From Hofstenia miamia (Eukaryota; Xenacoelomorpha; Acoela), in the NCBI GenBank assembly GCA_004352715.1, contig SCFE01000120.1:670032-734031 (forward strand): a DNA stretch of 64,000 nt. Reading direction: 5' to 3'. Both the position numbers and the translations under genes were made by a program. The notes beneath the pieces are model-generated. The model searched no databases, was not told where the DNA came from, and saw only the letters and a list, made by a program, of their open reading frames with translations. Of this stretch, positions 1-13,529 are shown one piece after another. Positions within the stretch are counted from its first letter, which is position 1, and every line of letters begins with the position of its first letter.

Positions 1-579
1 ATTATTCTGAGTTTTTTTGGTATTTTCGGATGAAAGAATATATTTTTCTGGGCAGCATATATCCAAATAGAAAAGTAAAGTTTTTGTAAAATGTGATAGC
101 ATTTCATTAGGTGTTAATGATGAATATATCGAATTCCAGTTTTCGATTTTTAAATACTGTCGAAGTTTTTCGACATTTTCTGTTGATTTTTCTCGTATTT
201 TTATCCAAGATTTAGAGGGTTTACAAACTTTTAGAATATTCGAATAAGTAGCTATAAGGCAGTGATCTGAGTATGGAAATTCAAAACAAAAATAATTATA
301 AGACGAAGAATTTTCTGATATCATGAAATAGTCAATAAGCGTTTTACTATTACCAGAAATTCTAGAAGGAATTTTTTTATTTATTAGTGAAATATTGAAA
401 GTATTGAGAAAATTGCCAAGCTTACTTTTTTCGTTATTGTTTAGAAGATTTACATTCCAGTCTCCCATTACCATTATATTCGTGTTATAACTCAGAGCAG
501 TAGAAAATTCATCTTCCATTTGTAAGAAAAAGTTATTTATATAAGTTTTATTTGGACAATAAGAGATATTTAATAATTA
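1..579 (-). pseudogene. LINE endonuclease domain fragment, runs off the left edge
   Basis: One frame on the - strand is open from a stop at about 577-579 to the left edge (about 190 codons). It contains two hallmarks of the apurinic-like endonuclease of CR1/L2/Jockey-type non-LTR retrotransposons: a GDWN motif (about 463-452) and, after about 60 residues, an SDH motif (about 268-260) that carries the catalytic Asp-His pair. A Leu/Lys-rich linker follows, as expected between endonuclease and reverse transcriptase, which would lie left of the window. There is no methionine start and a stop precedes the domain, so this is either a 5'-truncated copy or the interior of a broken one. Class assignment is firm; the exact clade is not. 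Confidence 0.8.
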
Positions 580-752
580 TAATTTAATAATAACATCAAA
601 CATATGCTAGAGTTCTTTCTACGCCACCACCACTATCACCCGCTGAGGTTCCGAAGCATTTTAAGACTATTTTAATGACGATAATTTTTCTTATATTAAT
701 AATCTTTGGCCGTAACCTATATTTTTTTTGTGATCGTCATGTGGCTCAATAT

Positions 753-826
753 CCCGGGTGGTTAGACGTGCGATTCAATCAAAATGTGCCAGATCACTTT
801 TGAACCAATCACTAGTCTAACCGCGG
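753..826. repeat. Short imperfect inverted repeat, possibly SINE-derived
   Basis: Arms reading ccgggtggttagac (753-767) and gtctaaccgcgg (815-826) are imperfect inverse complements around a 47-bp loop. The left arm with the following gattcaatc loosely resembles tRNA A-box and B-box spacing, which would fit a tRNA-derived SINE remnant. No cloverleaf can be drawn. Confidence 0.3.
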
Positions 827-1312
827 CCTAAGTGACAATTGACGGATCGATTTTCTTAAAATGCGACTAATGTAAACACAATTTAAGTAATCCTGGAATT
901 CATTACATTTTATGCCGTCCTTATAAAGGTATTTAGAGGACTGCGTTGAGGACTGTAGCAATTTAAGAGTCCATGAGGGAAGACTTGTTTTAACGAACAA
1001 AATTTTGTTTATAGCTTAAATGTTGAAAGATGCAATTTATGGGATGAGTCAAATATAGTTCCATTGTTACTCGAAAGTAACCAAATATGACGAAGTTTTG
1101 TTGAAGGAAAGTCTGGTTGGATTAAACATGTCCTCAAAAATATAGTTCAAGTGCTCGTTGTAGTTCTGAAATTGCATGGTGCTGGATACGAGCAAACCGT
1201 GATTTCTTTATTTTTGACGAAATTTTAAAAAATCCACCTGGTTTCCTTGGGGGACTATACAAGGTAGAAGAGGCTTTAGACGGTATATCAAAATTTCACC
1301 GCATGTTGAGAT

Positions 1313-1574
1313 CAGAGTTGTGACCGGGGCTGATTTTGAACTCCAGGCCTGTCTTGTTCAGTTATTCTTGGGCCCGGTCCGTTCTCTTTATGAAACCATG
1401 CCCGTTGAGATTAGAATATAATTTTGTAATTCACATTGTTGAATTTGTTGGACGTATAAATTTTTTTCTCATATTTTTTCCAATCTAAAAAATCTTCAGA
1501 TGTTTTTTATAACCATAATAAACTTCATTGCAAAATTGAAAGCCCGGGTTCAGTCCGGCCCGATCACAGCCCTG
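1313..1574. mobile_element. hAT-like MITE, 262 bp
   Basis: The left end reads cagagttgtgaccggg and the right end is the inverse complement of cagggctgtgatcggg, so the termini match with few differences and begin with CAG as in hAT elements. The 8 bases outside the left end (gttgagat) and right end (gttggagt) agree at five positions, a plausible decayed 8-bp target duplication. There is no coding capacity. Confidence 0.65.
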
Positions 1575-2559
1575 GTTGGAGTTTATGGCCTGCGTTGATG
1601 CGAATGAGCTTGTAAGCATGTGTGACTGCTTTCAGAAGAATGAATATGGGATAATAAGAATGCATGAGCGAGCAGTGTTTGTTAAGAAAAGGTAACATTT
1701 CTTCCAAAATCTGTGGTGCATGGTGTTTTATTTTCAGCCAATGAAAGTTTATTCAGGATCTTCACTATACCTTCTCGAATATTTATACTTTTGGGTCTGT
1801 CATCAAGCTTCGCGCAGTCTTGCAAGAACGTGCAAAACAGAGTCAAAGAACATCACAAAATCTTGCTGCTTTGTCACATGAATATATTCGTACTAAAAGA
1901 GATTAACTGCATATTTTGAAGGACAAGTTCCTTCAAATCTTAGTAAATTAGAACCACATAGTCATACTTCTTAGCAGCAACTTTTCGTTCTGTGGAAACA
2001 TCCTGGCATCCACCTTACCTTTGTATGCTCCAATGATAATTAAGCGAGTCGGGTTTTCTACAAAGAGAAAGTAAAGGTAACTTTATACTTTCTCTGATAA
2101 GTTCTGTGGTTTTGCTTTCGACGAAGCAGCAAAGTTCAAAGTAGATTGATGGACAGAGTCATATGGCCAATAGCAAATTTTAAAATGTCGATCAGATTCT
2201 TAATCTCCAATTTCTTCCGCATTTCCATATATATAATTATTTCCACATTTCTTACAAAGCAATAATCTTTCAACGTTAATTCTCGTTAATCTCTAGATGC
2301 GCTTTTGTACTATTAGGTATCTTAGTAAGCTTAAAATTTTTCAATATCCAAGAGTTAAATTTGAAGGTTCAGGTGTATAAACGTTAAGAAACCATTACTG
2401 CTGCATCATAAAATGAATGACACGAGAGATCCACTCCAAAGGAGAATCGCTATCTGGAAGTGAATTGAACAGAAAAGTCTGTGCAATGGACAAGCCTGTT
2501 AATAAGCCCATGAGAAATTTGAATAATAAAACATGGTGGTAATTGAGGAGCTTGAGTTA
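1575..2559. other. No gene recognised
   Basis: AT-rich sequence between two MITEs. The only open frames are short and show no recognisable motif. I see no repeat structure. Confidence 0.5.
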
Positions 2560-2567
2560 ATCGTATG

Positions 2568-2667
2568 CAGTGCCGTACCCAGAGGGGAACATGGTGCGGG
2601 GCTTCGTCCCGCATTAGGGAATAACAATGATGTCCCCCTCCGTCAGAAAATCCTGGGTACGCCCCTG
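2568..2667. mobile_element. hAT-like MITE, 100 bp, perfect 8-bp target duplication
   Basis: The ends read cagtgccgtacccag and the inverse complement of caggggcgtacccag (two mismatches). Directly outside, atcgtatg is present at 2560-2567 and exactly repeated at 2668-2675. An 8-bp duplication and CAG termini are diagnostic of hAT-superfamily insertion. It is far too short to code for transposase. Confidence 0.88.
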
Positions 2668-3109
2668 ATCGTATGATACCATGTGCCATTGGTCTTTAAA
2701 TGGCATTTCTATGAAATTGAGTTTATAATTAGAAATATATTCAATTTGCAACTTGGTTAAGATGCTGAACTCTGTTTTCTCGGAATTGACTTTCAATGTG
2801 TGCATGGTTAAAATATTTACATAGTATATCGCGATTTTGTTCTAAAACATTTCTTGTTGTTTGTAATAATTATTCAATACCTTTATTACGTTGATTTTGT
2901 ATATTGCTGCCCATATCCTGTATACAAATATGTAATACATAAATACATATAAACATATTTACAGATTTAGAAAAATAGATATGCAAACAACAAATTACAT
3001 TAAAATTAACTAAGCTACAACACAAATTAAAATAGAATACAAAGGACACAATTAAAAATTACAGACGTAATAACAAAAATATAGACTATTTGCTGCTAAT
3101 TAATGCTTA

Positions 3110-4878
3110 CGCCATATATTATTTAGTTTACTATACCCATGAGATGTGCCAGGTTTTCCTTTAAAAGATAGTACCATTAGGTGGTGCTGGTATTCTACAA
3201 TTAATCTTATTCCACATGCGACAAATGGTCGAGGAAAATGACGTGTTCCAGGCTTGGGCTACGATTTGTATTGCATCAATTTATTTGTTTGATCTTTTAT
3301 TGTATGTGATATTAGTTAAGATACAATTTTTTTTGATAATTTGGTCAGTACCTTTGTATATATAGACGAGACTTTTATACATAGACATGTACATAGGCGA
3401 TAATATTGCATGCTTATGTATAGTTTCACTGACTTGTAATTTATCTACAGAAAACATTGTGCAAATGCTCCAATTAAACAACTTATTTATTCGATCTTTT
3501 TGTATAAAGGTAAAATTGTTTAAAATCATACTGAAGTGACTCAGGACAAACGTATTTACCATCTGCTTATTTCAAACAATTTTCCTAACTTTTTTCAAGT
3601 ATTCAACGCGAAAAATAATGAATTGCGTTTTCTCTTTGTTAACAGTCAGTTTATTTTGCATGAAGTATTCATTTAGACTCACTTCCAAATTTTGTGTGGC
3701 AACAATTGGACTTTCATTCCTATCTATAAAGCAGATATCGTCTGCATATTGAATTATGTAGCAATTTTTCAAAATTTCACACAAATCATTGACATTCAAG
3801 TTGAATAACAGTGATCCTAGGATTGTGCCTTGCGGGACGCCTTTACTTGTCACTAAATAATTGGAGAATGTACAATTTATTTTTACACGCTGTTTTCTAT
3901 TAAATACAAAACCACTTAACAAATTTCTAGACTCCAGCACTAAATCCGCAGCATTGCAATTTACTCAATTAAATATTGTAGTCTAAGTTGTCAAAGGCTT
4001 TACTTAGGTCAAGAAATGCAGCATTACAGATGTTCTTATCTAGATGATACCGTATGCTTTCAGTTAATGATGATAGAGCATCACAGGTGCGGTGACCTTT
4101 GCGGAAACCAAACGTATATTTTGCCAGAATTTCGAATTCTTTAAAGTAGTCATTTATTTGACTCCATAGTAGTTTCTCAAATAACTTGGATATCGGATTA
4201 GTGATAAAAATTGGCTAATAATTTAGGCAATTTGTTGGGTCACCCTTCTTGAAAATAGTCGAAATGTCAGCAACTTTTAGACTTTGAGGATAAATAGACT
4301 GAGTTCAATGCAAAGAGCAAGTGTTCAGAGAATATTTTGATGTACTTCTGGATAATGAATATTGGGATGCCACTGCTACCAGTTGAGACATTAGGCTCAA
4401 GTTCATTTACAGCATTGTAAAGTTCATTAACATGAATGAAACGACAATTGAAGATATGTTCTACTGGCTTAATTTTATTTTCATACATGATATCATTTCT
4501 TTTATATGTTCCTAGATCTCTGAAAGTAATGTTTAGATGAATTGCGATGGTTTTTGTATCACTGCCAAACTCATTTCCAGTTTTCATTTCAAATGTATCT
4601 GAAGTTTGTCGCTTTTCCTTATTTAGGAATTTATTTAGATAGTGCCATTTCTTAATTGTCTGCTTTGCGTATTTCTCGTCTTGTTTTGTTATTGTTTGAT
4701 AATATTTACGTTTTATGAGCTGGTAGTTATCAAGGTTTTCTTGTGTGCGGTTTCTAGCAAGTTTATCCCATGCCTCTTTCTCTCTAACTTGGAGTTCTTT
4801 TACGAATGGAAATAGACTAGACGGATGCATTTGAACAATTTCACATCTTTTGATCCAATTAATCTCTTCTACTTGCAA
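3110..4878 (-). pseudogene. Broken LINE reverse transcriptase
   Basis: Read on the - strand, the pieces follow one another in the order of a CR1/L2/Jockey-like ORF2. 4878-4267 is the linker and N-terminal fingers of the reverse transcriptase, with a block around SSGIPIFI. 4266-3960 continues as FRKGHRT and the catalytic AFLDLSKAFD. 3940-3572 carries GVPQGTILG and the second catalytic motif YADD. The frame is broken by an in-frame TAA near 4219, a stop near 3970 and a frameshift near 3925. Downstream, 3240-3110 retains a weak C-terminal-like block. It lies upstream, in transcription order, of the endonuclease at the left edge, so the two pieces cannot be one intact element. Non-functional copy. 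Confidence 0.88.
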
Positions 4879-4899
4879 TTCTCAACTTAAAATTTCCAA

Positions 4900-6627
4900 A
4901 CTTAGTCATCTCAAGAATCTCGGATTCACTATACACGTAGACGAATATTTTGGCTTCAACTCATTTTAAAAGCCATACAAAAAAGGCATATCTATCATTT
5001 ACAATACCCGCAAACTAAACGAGCTCCGCAACTGAGTTAAAGTTATTAAGTTCTAATCTGGTATTATCTGTTATAGCACATGGTTCACTTGTTAGGGTGG
5101 AGAAGAGACTATCTTCTGAACTACAGATTTAATGCGAAAGAGCTATCAGACTTAACAACAGTCCAATTTGAATAATTATTAGGGGCAAAGATGACTAGGT
5201 ATATCATTCAGTAACCCAAACTCAATTACATCCGCTCTCTAGATTGTGAGCATGGTGACATCTTTTTCAGGCAATAGGCTTCTTCGAAACCATATCAATT
5301 GATGTATTAATATTATTTCTCTTGTACTAATCTCCATAAATGATTATTTCCAGAAGTTCTTACAATCAAGGTAACGATATCTGCGGTCGTTTTGGGATCT
5401 CTCTGTTCGGAGTATAGACGATCTTGTAACATTATCTTTAAATGAAGAGATATTTGGTATATATTATTTTATAAAAATCCATAGTCTATTTGTAAAATCA
5501 ACTAAGTATTGTTCCTATTACAAAGATAAGAAAACATCACTAAAGGCTGAGGATTAGTTAATGCAAATTTTCTTCGAGAGGCCATTGTACAATTAAGTTA
5601 TAACTTCAAGCTGATCTGACTGTAAGTGTTGAAAGACAGATCTCTGCAACAGAAATACACAACTTAAAATCCTATGCGCAAATGTCTCAAAATGTATATC
5701 TTGCTTGAACAAAGAAGCGAATTTAATAGAAAATTGATAACTACTCTTCTAAATGCGTAATGCAGGCATGTTTCAGTTCAAACACTTGAAAATTTAATAA
5801 CATTGATAAAATATTTGTAATCAATTGTGAACGAATGTAGTAGAATAACTTTGTTTTATTTATCACTTCAATTAAAAATCAAAAATTTTAATGACACGTT
5901 CTGATTATATTAAGGCGTCTTTGCTTTTAAGGTTTAATGGAAGTTTAATCAATTTAGCCAGTTATTCCCTTTTATCGTTAATGGCTCACTTACTCTAGTG
6001 TACAACAATCTAGACACTCCCAATAACAAAAATTACGGAGGCAAGGATTGCAACAACCAATATTTTTTCTAAGAATGCTTTCTTATCATTTTTGCACTGT
6101 GTAAACGTTGGTTAGAGTAGCATGCTATATAAATACATAAACATCATAAACTTGCTTTATTTGGAAATAAAAATAGTTTGCAAAATTATATTTAACTGCA
6201 CCGTTACAATTCCTAAAATATAAAGTATAACTAACTTAAATGATTTGACTGAATAGCAGCCCTTTAGCTCTTACACTCGAAGACTATATACACCCGCAAA
6301 AATACAAAGTAGGGAGAAAAAGGGTCCCAACGTATTTAGTACAACTTTATGTAAGGAATGGCATATTAATGATAGCACCATAATGAACCCAAAAGCACAA
6401 GTACATCGACGGTAGGTGTGGGTTAGAGAACCTACCGCAATTCTGCATTTCAACTCTCTTCACAGAGTAACGAGGCATCGTAATTCTGTAAACATTGCTT
6501 CAGATGATAGAGTTTATTGTGCAATTCCATGAATCTCTGATTCTTCTCAAATATTTTATTCTCCTAAATGACAGCGGTTACACTTTACGATTGATTACTT
6601 TGTATATGAGCACTTCTTCCATACATA
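4900..6627. other. No gene recognised
   Basis: About 1.7 kb of AT-rich sequence without a supported exon, RNA gene or terminal repeat. A short open frame on the - strand at 6453-6271 has no recognisable feature. Confidence 0.5.
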
Positions 6628-6974
6628 CAATGTTTAAAGCTCAGACGAGACTTTTTCGAGAATCGAGACCAAATCCCGAGACTACGATTCGAGACGAGCC
6701 GAGAAGTAACGAACTTCGAAAAAATTCAAATGAACTCGAGACCTAGTCGTGACTTTTTCAAACATATTTAAAACTATAATATATTGATGTCTCAATTTAG
6801 TTTCAAAAATTTAAATTAAATTGACTTTTTTGTATTAAAAAAACATTGGTTCAAAACGAGGATTATTTTACTGCAATTGTTCGAAATACCACCAAATAAA
6901 GTTCGAGACGAGACTTGAGACATTTTTGCGAGCCGAGACTCGAGACCAAATTTATCGAGGTCTCGTAAACCCTG
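6628..6974. mobile_element. hAT-like MITE with cgagac-rich ends, about 347 bp
   Basis: The right terminus is the inverse complement of cagggtttacgagacctcg and the left begins caatgtttaaagctcagacgag. Both subterminal regions are filled with short cgagac/ctcgag repeats, a layout typical of hAT MITEs that carry transposase-binding repeats near the ends. No clear target duplication remains, so the left boundary is approximate. Confidence 0.55.
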
Positions 6975-7681
6975 GCTAAGATATATACAAAATCAAAACT
7001 CTTGTTAATGACAGGTATTTGAAAGAAAGCAATTTCACTGAATACGAATTCGATTCTAATTAGTTATATGCAATTTTTGAATACCAAACAGACTATTATA
7101 AGAATTAAATGACTAAACAAAAAAGTTTACAGACAATTTCAAGGTTTAGACGACCCTTCAAAGGTCACGTGCACACCGTACAGCTAGCAATATGCAATTA
7201 CTATCAATGAATTAAAGGAATTTGTCAGGAAAATGCAAACAAGAAAATATTACTTTTACAAGTTATCAAAATCTGAAATAATTTGTATGACACAATGGCA
7301 TTAGTTTAATATCTCCATAATCGTAAACAGATAGTTAAACCAAATGGAATTCTCTCTGACTGGATTTTTATAAAAATGGTGTTCTACAAAGAATAATTCT
7401 GGGACTGTACTATTCAACGATTTGAGCAAACAGTTCACATGTAATGTCATACAAATGCTGATGATACTATAGTATTTAGTTCACATAAGTCTCAAAGAAA
7501 ATTGCACTTTTCCTTCACAATATTTTGCTTCACTAAAACTAAGAATAAGCCCATCCAATACTCAATTTTTGCATAATAAGCTCTAAATCTAGAGATAGTA
7601 CCACAAATGTTTCTCAGTTTAAATTGAAATTTAATGACACATACATAGAAAACGTAAATTTTTTAAAAATATTTCGGCATG

Positions 7682-8147
7682 CATCTATCCCTCGAGATAG
7701 GCGGTTTCCAGATATGCGTAGGGAAATGCAGGTTATGCGATTTTTAAATTAATTAAAAAAATATTTCAAAATTTTAAATTTTAGTTTAAGCGTGGCAAGC
7801 CAAAGGATTTGAGAGAAAACCCAATAAACGAGCGTAGACGAGGTCGGTTAGCTGTTTTGCAATCAAAGAGGGTACATGTACTATTCCGTGCTACCGAAAA
7901 TTGTATGAAGAAAGGAAAGAGAAAAGTGTTTAACTCTTGATAAATTGTTTTGTGAAAGTAAATAATTGTAAATTGGTTCGTTAATTTACGCTGCATATGA
8001 AGCTTAACAAAATATTTTGTATCAATATGATAGAAATCTTGGCGTAATTGATTTTTCTCCCATTGGTTATTATATTCAAGTTATGCGATTTCTAGATCTG
8101 CGGTAGTGGTGAAGGACTAATTAGCCGCATATCTCGAGGGAGTGCTG
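7682..8147. mobile_element. Probable pogo/Tigger-like MITE
   Basis: The left part reads catctatccctcgagatag and the right end is the inverse complement of cagcactccctcgagatatg. Both are followed inward by a second shared block, ggttatgcgattt at 7731 and the same-direction caagttatgcgatttctag at 8086, so the terminal structure is compound. CAG...CCTCGAGATA termini resemble pogo/Tigger elements. A TA duplication is seen only on the right. The open frame inside (7996-7781, - strand) is not recognisable. Confidence 0.45.
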
Positions 8148-8436
8148 TACTTATTGATTCTCAACTTTTTACAAAAAAATAAGTAATGTTATTAAGAAAA
8201 TGGCTATTTCAATTAAGGCTCTTAGCATTATATATCAACAGCTTCCAGCCACACCAAAAATCCAACTCACACATTAATACTAAGTCACCATAATTATGGA
8301 AACATGCTGTATACTAAAAGAAATCAACAACCTTTGAATAAATTATATGTGCAAATAAAATGAGCTATAAAAATAGCAGTTAATTGCTACACCGAAGGTA
8401 TGGCTCTATAAAAATTAAAGTGCGGTCTCAGTTAAT

Positions 8437-11400
8437 GTTATAAGTAAAATTCAGAATATACAAAGTCGAATGCTATATTTAACATAAAAATATATCTATA
8501 TATAAAAAATATATGCTTATGTGATAGATAAAACTCAGAATATACAAAGACGAATGCTATATCTAACATAAAAATATATCTATATATAAAAAATATATGT
8601 TTATGTGATAGATAAAACTCAGAATATACAAAGACGAATGCTATATCTAACATAAAAATATATCTATATATAAAAAATATATGTTTATGTGATAGATAAA
8701 ACTCAGAATATACAAAGACGAATGCTATATCTAACATAAAAATATATCTATATATAAAAAATATATGTTTATGTGATAGATAAAACTCAGAATATACAAA
8801 GACGAATGCTATATCTAACATAAAAATATATCTATATATAAAAAATATATGTTTATGTGATAGATAAAACTCAGAATATACAAAGACGAATGCTATATCT
8901 AACATAAAAATATATCTATATATAAAAAATATATGTTTATGTGATAGATAAAACTCAGAATATACAAAGACGAATGCTATATCTAACATAAAAATATATC
9001 TATATATAAAAAATATATGTTTATGTGATAGATAAAACTCAGAATATACAAAGACGAATGCTATATCTAACATAAAAATATATCTATATATAAAAAATAT
9101 ATGTTTATGTGATAGATAAAACTCAGAATATACAAAGACGAATGCTATATCTAACATAAAAATATATCTATATATAAAAAATATATGTTTATGTGATAGA
9201 TAAAACTCAGAATATACAAAGACGAATGCTATATCTAACATAAAAATATATCTATATATAAAAAATATATGTTTATGTGATAGATAAAACTCAGAATATA
9301 CAAAGACGAATGCTATATCTAACATAAAAATATATCTATATATAAAAAATATATGTTTATGTGATAGATAAAACTCAGAATATACAAAGACGAATGCTAT
9401 ATCTAACATAAAAATATATCTATATATAAAAAATATATGTTTATGTGATAGATAAAACTCAGAATATACAAAGACGAATGCTATATCTAACATAAAAATA
9501 TATCTATATATAAAAAATATATGTTTATGTGATAGATAAAACTCAGAATATACAAAGACGAATGCTATATCTAACATAAAAATATATCTATATATAAAAA
9601 ATATATGTTTATGTGATAGATAAAACTCAGAATATACAAAGACGAATGCTATATCTAACATAAAAATATATCTATATATAAAAAATATATGTTTATGTGA
9701 TAGATAAAACTCAGAATATACAAAGACGAATGCTATATCTAACATAAAAATATATCTATATATAAAAAATATATGTTTATGTGATAGATAAAACTCAGAA
9801 TATACAAAGACGAATGCTATATCTAACATAAAAATATATCTATATATAAAAAATATATGTTTATGTGATAGATAAAACTCAGAATATACAAAGACGAATG
9901 CTATATCTAACATAAAAATATATCTATATATAAAAAATATATGTTTATGTGATAGATAAAACTCAGAATATACAAAGACGAATGCTATATCTAACATAAA
10001 AATATATCTATATATAAAAAATATATGTTTATGTGATAGATAAAACTCAGAATATACAAAGACGAATGCTATATCTAACATAAAAATATATCTATATATA
10101 AAAAATATATGTTTATGTGATAGATAAAACTCAGAATATACAAAGACGAATGCTATATCTAACATAAAAATATATCTATATATAAAAAATATATGTTTAT
10201 GTGATAGATAAAACTCAGAATATACAAAGACGAATGCTATATCTAACATAAAAATATATCTATATATAAAAAATATATGTTTATGTGATAGATAAAACTC
10301 AGAATATACAAAGACGAATGCTATATCTAACATAAAAATATATCTATATATAAAAAATATATGTTTATGTGATAGATAAAACTCAGAATATACAAAGACG
10401 AATGCTATATCTAACATAAAAATATATCTATATATAAAAAATATATGTTTATGTGATAGATAAAACTCAGAATATACAAAGACGAATGCTATATCTAACA
10501 TAAAAATATATCTATATATAAAAAATATATGTTTATGTGATAGATAAAACTCAGAATATACAAAGACGAATGCTATATCTAACATAAAAATATATCTATA
10601 TATAAAAAATATATGTTTATGTGATAGATAAAACTCAGAATATACAAAGACGAATGCTATATCTAACATAAAAATATATCTATATATAAAAAATATATGT
10701 TTATGTGATAGATAAAACTCAGAATATACAAAGACGAATGCTATATCTAACATAAAAATATATCTATATATAAAAAATATATGTTTATGTGATAGATAAA
10801 ACTCAGAATATACAAAGACGAATGCTATATCTAACATAAAAATATATCTATATATAAAAAATATATGTTTATGTGATAGATAAAACTCAGAATATACAAA
10901 GACGAATGCTATATCTAACATAAAAATATATCTATATATAAAAAATATATGTTTATGTGATAGATAAAACTCAGAATATACAAAGACGAATGCTATATCT
11001 AACATAAAAATATATCTATATATAAAAAATATATGTTTATGTGATAGATAAAACTCAGAATATACAAAGACGAATGCTATATCTAACATAAAAATATATC
11101 TATATATAAAAAATATATGTTTATGTGATAGATAAAACTCAGAATATACAAAGACGAATGCTATATCTAACATAAAAATATATCTATATATAAAAAATAT
11201 ATGTTTATGTGATAGATAAAACTCAGAATATACAAAGACGAATGCTATATCTAACATAAAAATATATCTATATATAAAAAATATATGTTTATGTGATAGA
11301 TAAAACTCAGAATATACAAAGACGAATGCTATATCTAACATAAAAATATATCTATATATAAAAAATATATGTTTATGTGATAGATAAAACTCAGAATATA

Positions 11401-11770
11401 CAAAGACGAATGCTATATCTAACATAAAAATATATCTATATATAAAAAATATATGTTTATGTGATAGATAAAACTCAGAATATACAAAGACGAATGCTAT
11501 ATCTAACATAAAAATATATCTATATATAAAAAATATATGTTTATGTGATAGATAAAACTCAGAATATACAAAGACGAATGCTATATCTAACATAAAAATA
11601 TATCTATATATAAAAAATATATGCTTATGTGATAGATAAAACTCAATATACAAAGACGAATTCTATATCTAACATAAAAATATATCTATATATAAAAAAT
11701 ATATGCTTATGTGATAGATAAAACTCAATATACAAAGACGAATTCTATATATCTATATTTAAAAAATATA
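8437..11770. repeat. 84-bp tandem satellite, about 40 copies
   Basis: The unit is 84 bp, begins gtgatagataaaactcag and is 80% A+T. One divergent copy starts at 8437. From 8521 to 11628, 37 copies follow in exact 84-bp register and look identical to one another by eye. A 2-bp-shorter copy starts at 11629 and a broken one at 11711. The flanking copies share variants absent from the interior, such as atatgcttat for atatgtttat. A homogeneous core with degenerate edges is the usual product of unequal crossing-over. Because 84 is divisible by three and one frame lacks stops, the - strand is open for 1071 codons (11653-8438) with a hydrophobic 28-residue period. I regard this as incidental. Confidence 0.97.
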
Positions 11771-12099
11771 CGTTTTGAGGCATACCTGAGGTATAGCCTT
11801 TAGCCAATCTCTAGTTATTTATATAACAGGAATGAAGAAATGAAAAAACTAACAAAAACTGTTGTAAATCCACTGTGAATTATTTAGAAAAAACGTATTA
11901 AATAATTTAAAATATTTAATATTGTTCCATACCAGAATTCCAATTCTCTATCCTCTAAAATAATCATAGACCTGTGAAAATATAGCTTCTTAAATTTAAC
12001 AAGAAAATATTGAAAAATCAATTTCTCAACTCATCAATTAATCTATGGAATAACTTACCTCGATCTATAAAACAAATTTATAAAAAAGTGTATTTAAAA

Positions 12100-12390
12100 T
12101 AGAGGTGTGCGCGGTGCGGTTAAACTGCAGGAGCCATGTGCAGTGTCCGTAGCTTCCAATTTTCACAAACCAATCAAATTTTGTAACGCCACCTAGGGAT
12201 AACTAATGTTTTGAATACATTGCTTCTTTAATTACATCGATTTACTTAGTGGAAATTAAATTCAAAGTTAACTGATTATTGTTTTTTGCGGTGCGGTTGC
12301 GAGTAGATTTCTTGCGGTGCGGTTGCGGGTAAGAAAATTCGCTTGCGGTGCGGATGCGGGTACATGAAACTGTACCCGCGCACACCTCTG
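12100..12390. mobile_element. hAT-like MITE, 291 bp, perfect 8-bp target duplication
   Basis: The left end tagaggtgtgcgcgg and the inverse complement of the right end cagaggtgtgcgcgg differ only in the first base. The 8-mer atttaaaa stands at 12092-12099 and again at 12391-12398. Three copies of a gcggtgcgg(t/a)tgcg subterminal motif sit at 12291-12360. Non-coding. Confidence 0.9.
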
Positions 12391-13150
12391 ATTTAAAAAC
12401 GAAATTAAGAAATACTTCTGTAGTTTTGTAAATATTAATTTTTGCATCTACCTTTGTTGATATTATTTGTATTGTTTTTATAAAGCTATTTAAAGTTGTA
12501 AACAGTATTTTATTTTGTAGAAAGCAACTAAATATAGATATTTTAATTTTTGCACTAATTCCTCATTGTTTACTGATTGATAAACTTTCGGCTTTCTTTA
12601 CATTAGCAACTTTTTCCAAAAAGGTCTTTTACGGATAATAAACGAATGTAATCGACAAATTGGTGACATTTTATTTGATTAAAGGAAATCACTGATATCG
12701 TTTCTTATAAACACTAGTTGATCCAATAATTGCTTCAAAATTTATCATTTTTAATCGTATCCTAAGACGCTGACAATTGTTGATATGACAGTCTATGACA
12801 AAATATGGAAATACAAAAAAACTGCAATTAATTTTTTATCAATAGATGCAGTAAACGCGAAGTTATTCGATTGTCAAGTTGTTACTGTGATTTGCTGCAC
12901 GTTTTGAAACAACCACTTCCTTTCTGTGTGAAACATGATTGGAAGTCAATAAAGGTGTGCAAATATTACTTGCTGCCGCGACAATCTAGAGGACAAATAT
13001 TTCAATTTTCGAACCTAATTTCGCTACACAGTGCAGCTCATAAATCTTGCAACACCGAAACTACTAATATTCATGTGAGTTACTCAAAATAATAAGCGTT
13101 AATTGATGCTCTAAAGCATATTCACGATATCATTTAGTTAGTGCCTTTAA

Positions 13151-13529
13151 CCCTATCTTACTTGGAGGGGGGATTTAACCCCCCTCCATATTTTTAGACA
13201 TAACTCAGAGACGTGTTTTTTTAAATAAATGATCCTTCTATGACTTTTTTACTTTAACTTGTTCTGAAACTTTTGACAACAAAAATTATGTAGAAAGAGT
13301 CAAGGGTTACAAAGTTATACTGATTTTTTTTCTAACATTTTGTGTTAATGAGAAATCAACAAAAATTGACAACCAAATTAATATGCGCATAATTTGCTTA
13401 TTAATTATCGTATCGCAAAATATTACTGACATGTCAAAGTATCCCCACACTGAATTTGGTGTTGATCGGACGTACCGTTTTGGAAATCTTAGGGGGGGGA
13501 GTGCTACAAAAATCCCAGGTAAAATAGGG
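13151..13529. mobile_element. piggyBac-like MITE with TTAA flanks
   Basis: TTAA at 13147-13150 is followed by ccctatcttacttgg, and the other end is its inverse complement (ccctattttacctgg) followed by TTAA at 13530-13533. TTAA target duplication plus CCCT termini are characteristic of piggyBac-type elements. A second pair, ggaggggggatt and inverse aatcttaggggggg, lies just inside. No transposase is encoded. The open frame on the - strand (13576-13307) is only the element read through. Confidence 0.75.

Noticed and set aside
8438-11653. 1071-codon open reading frame on the - strand
   Set aside because: It exists only because the 84-bp satellite unit is a multiple of three and has one stop-free frame; it has no domain, and the array edges decay like DNA rather than like protein.
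8437-11770. CRISPR-like array
   Set aside because: The repeats are contiguous with no unique spacers, and the surroundings are animal DNA.
12871-13092. Possible upstream exon of the EF-hand gene
   Set aside because: No EF-hand loop and no splice sites that keep phase.
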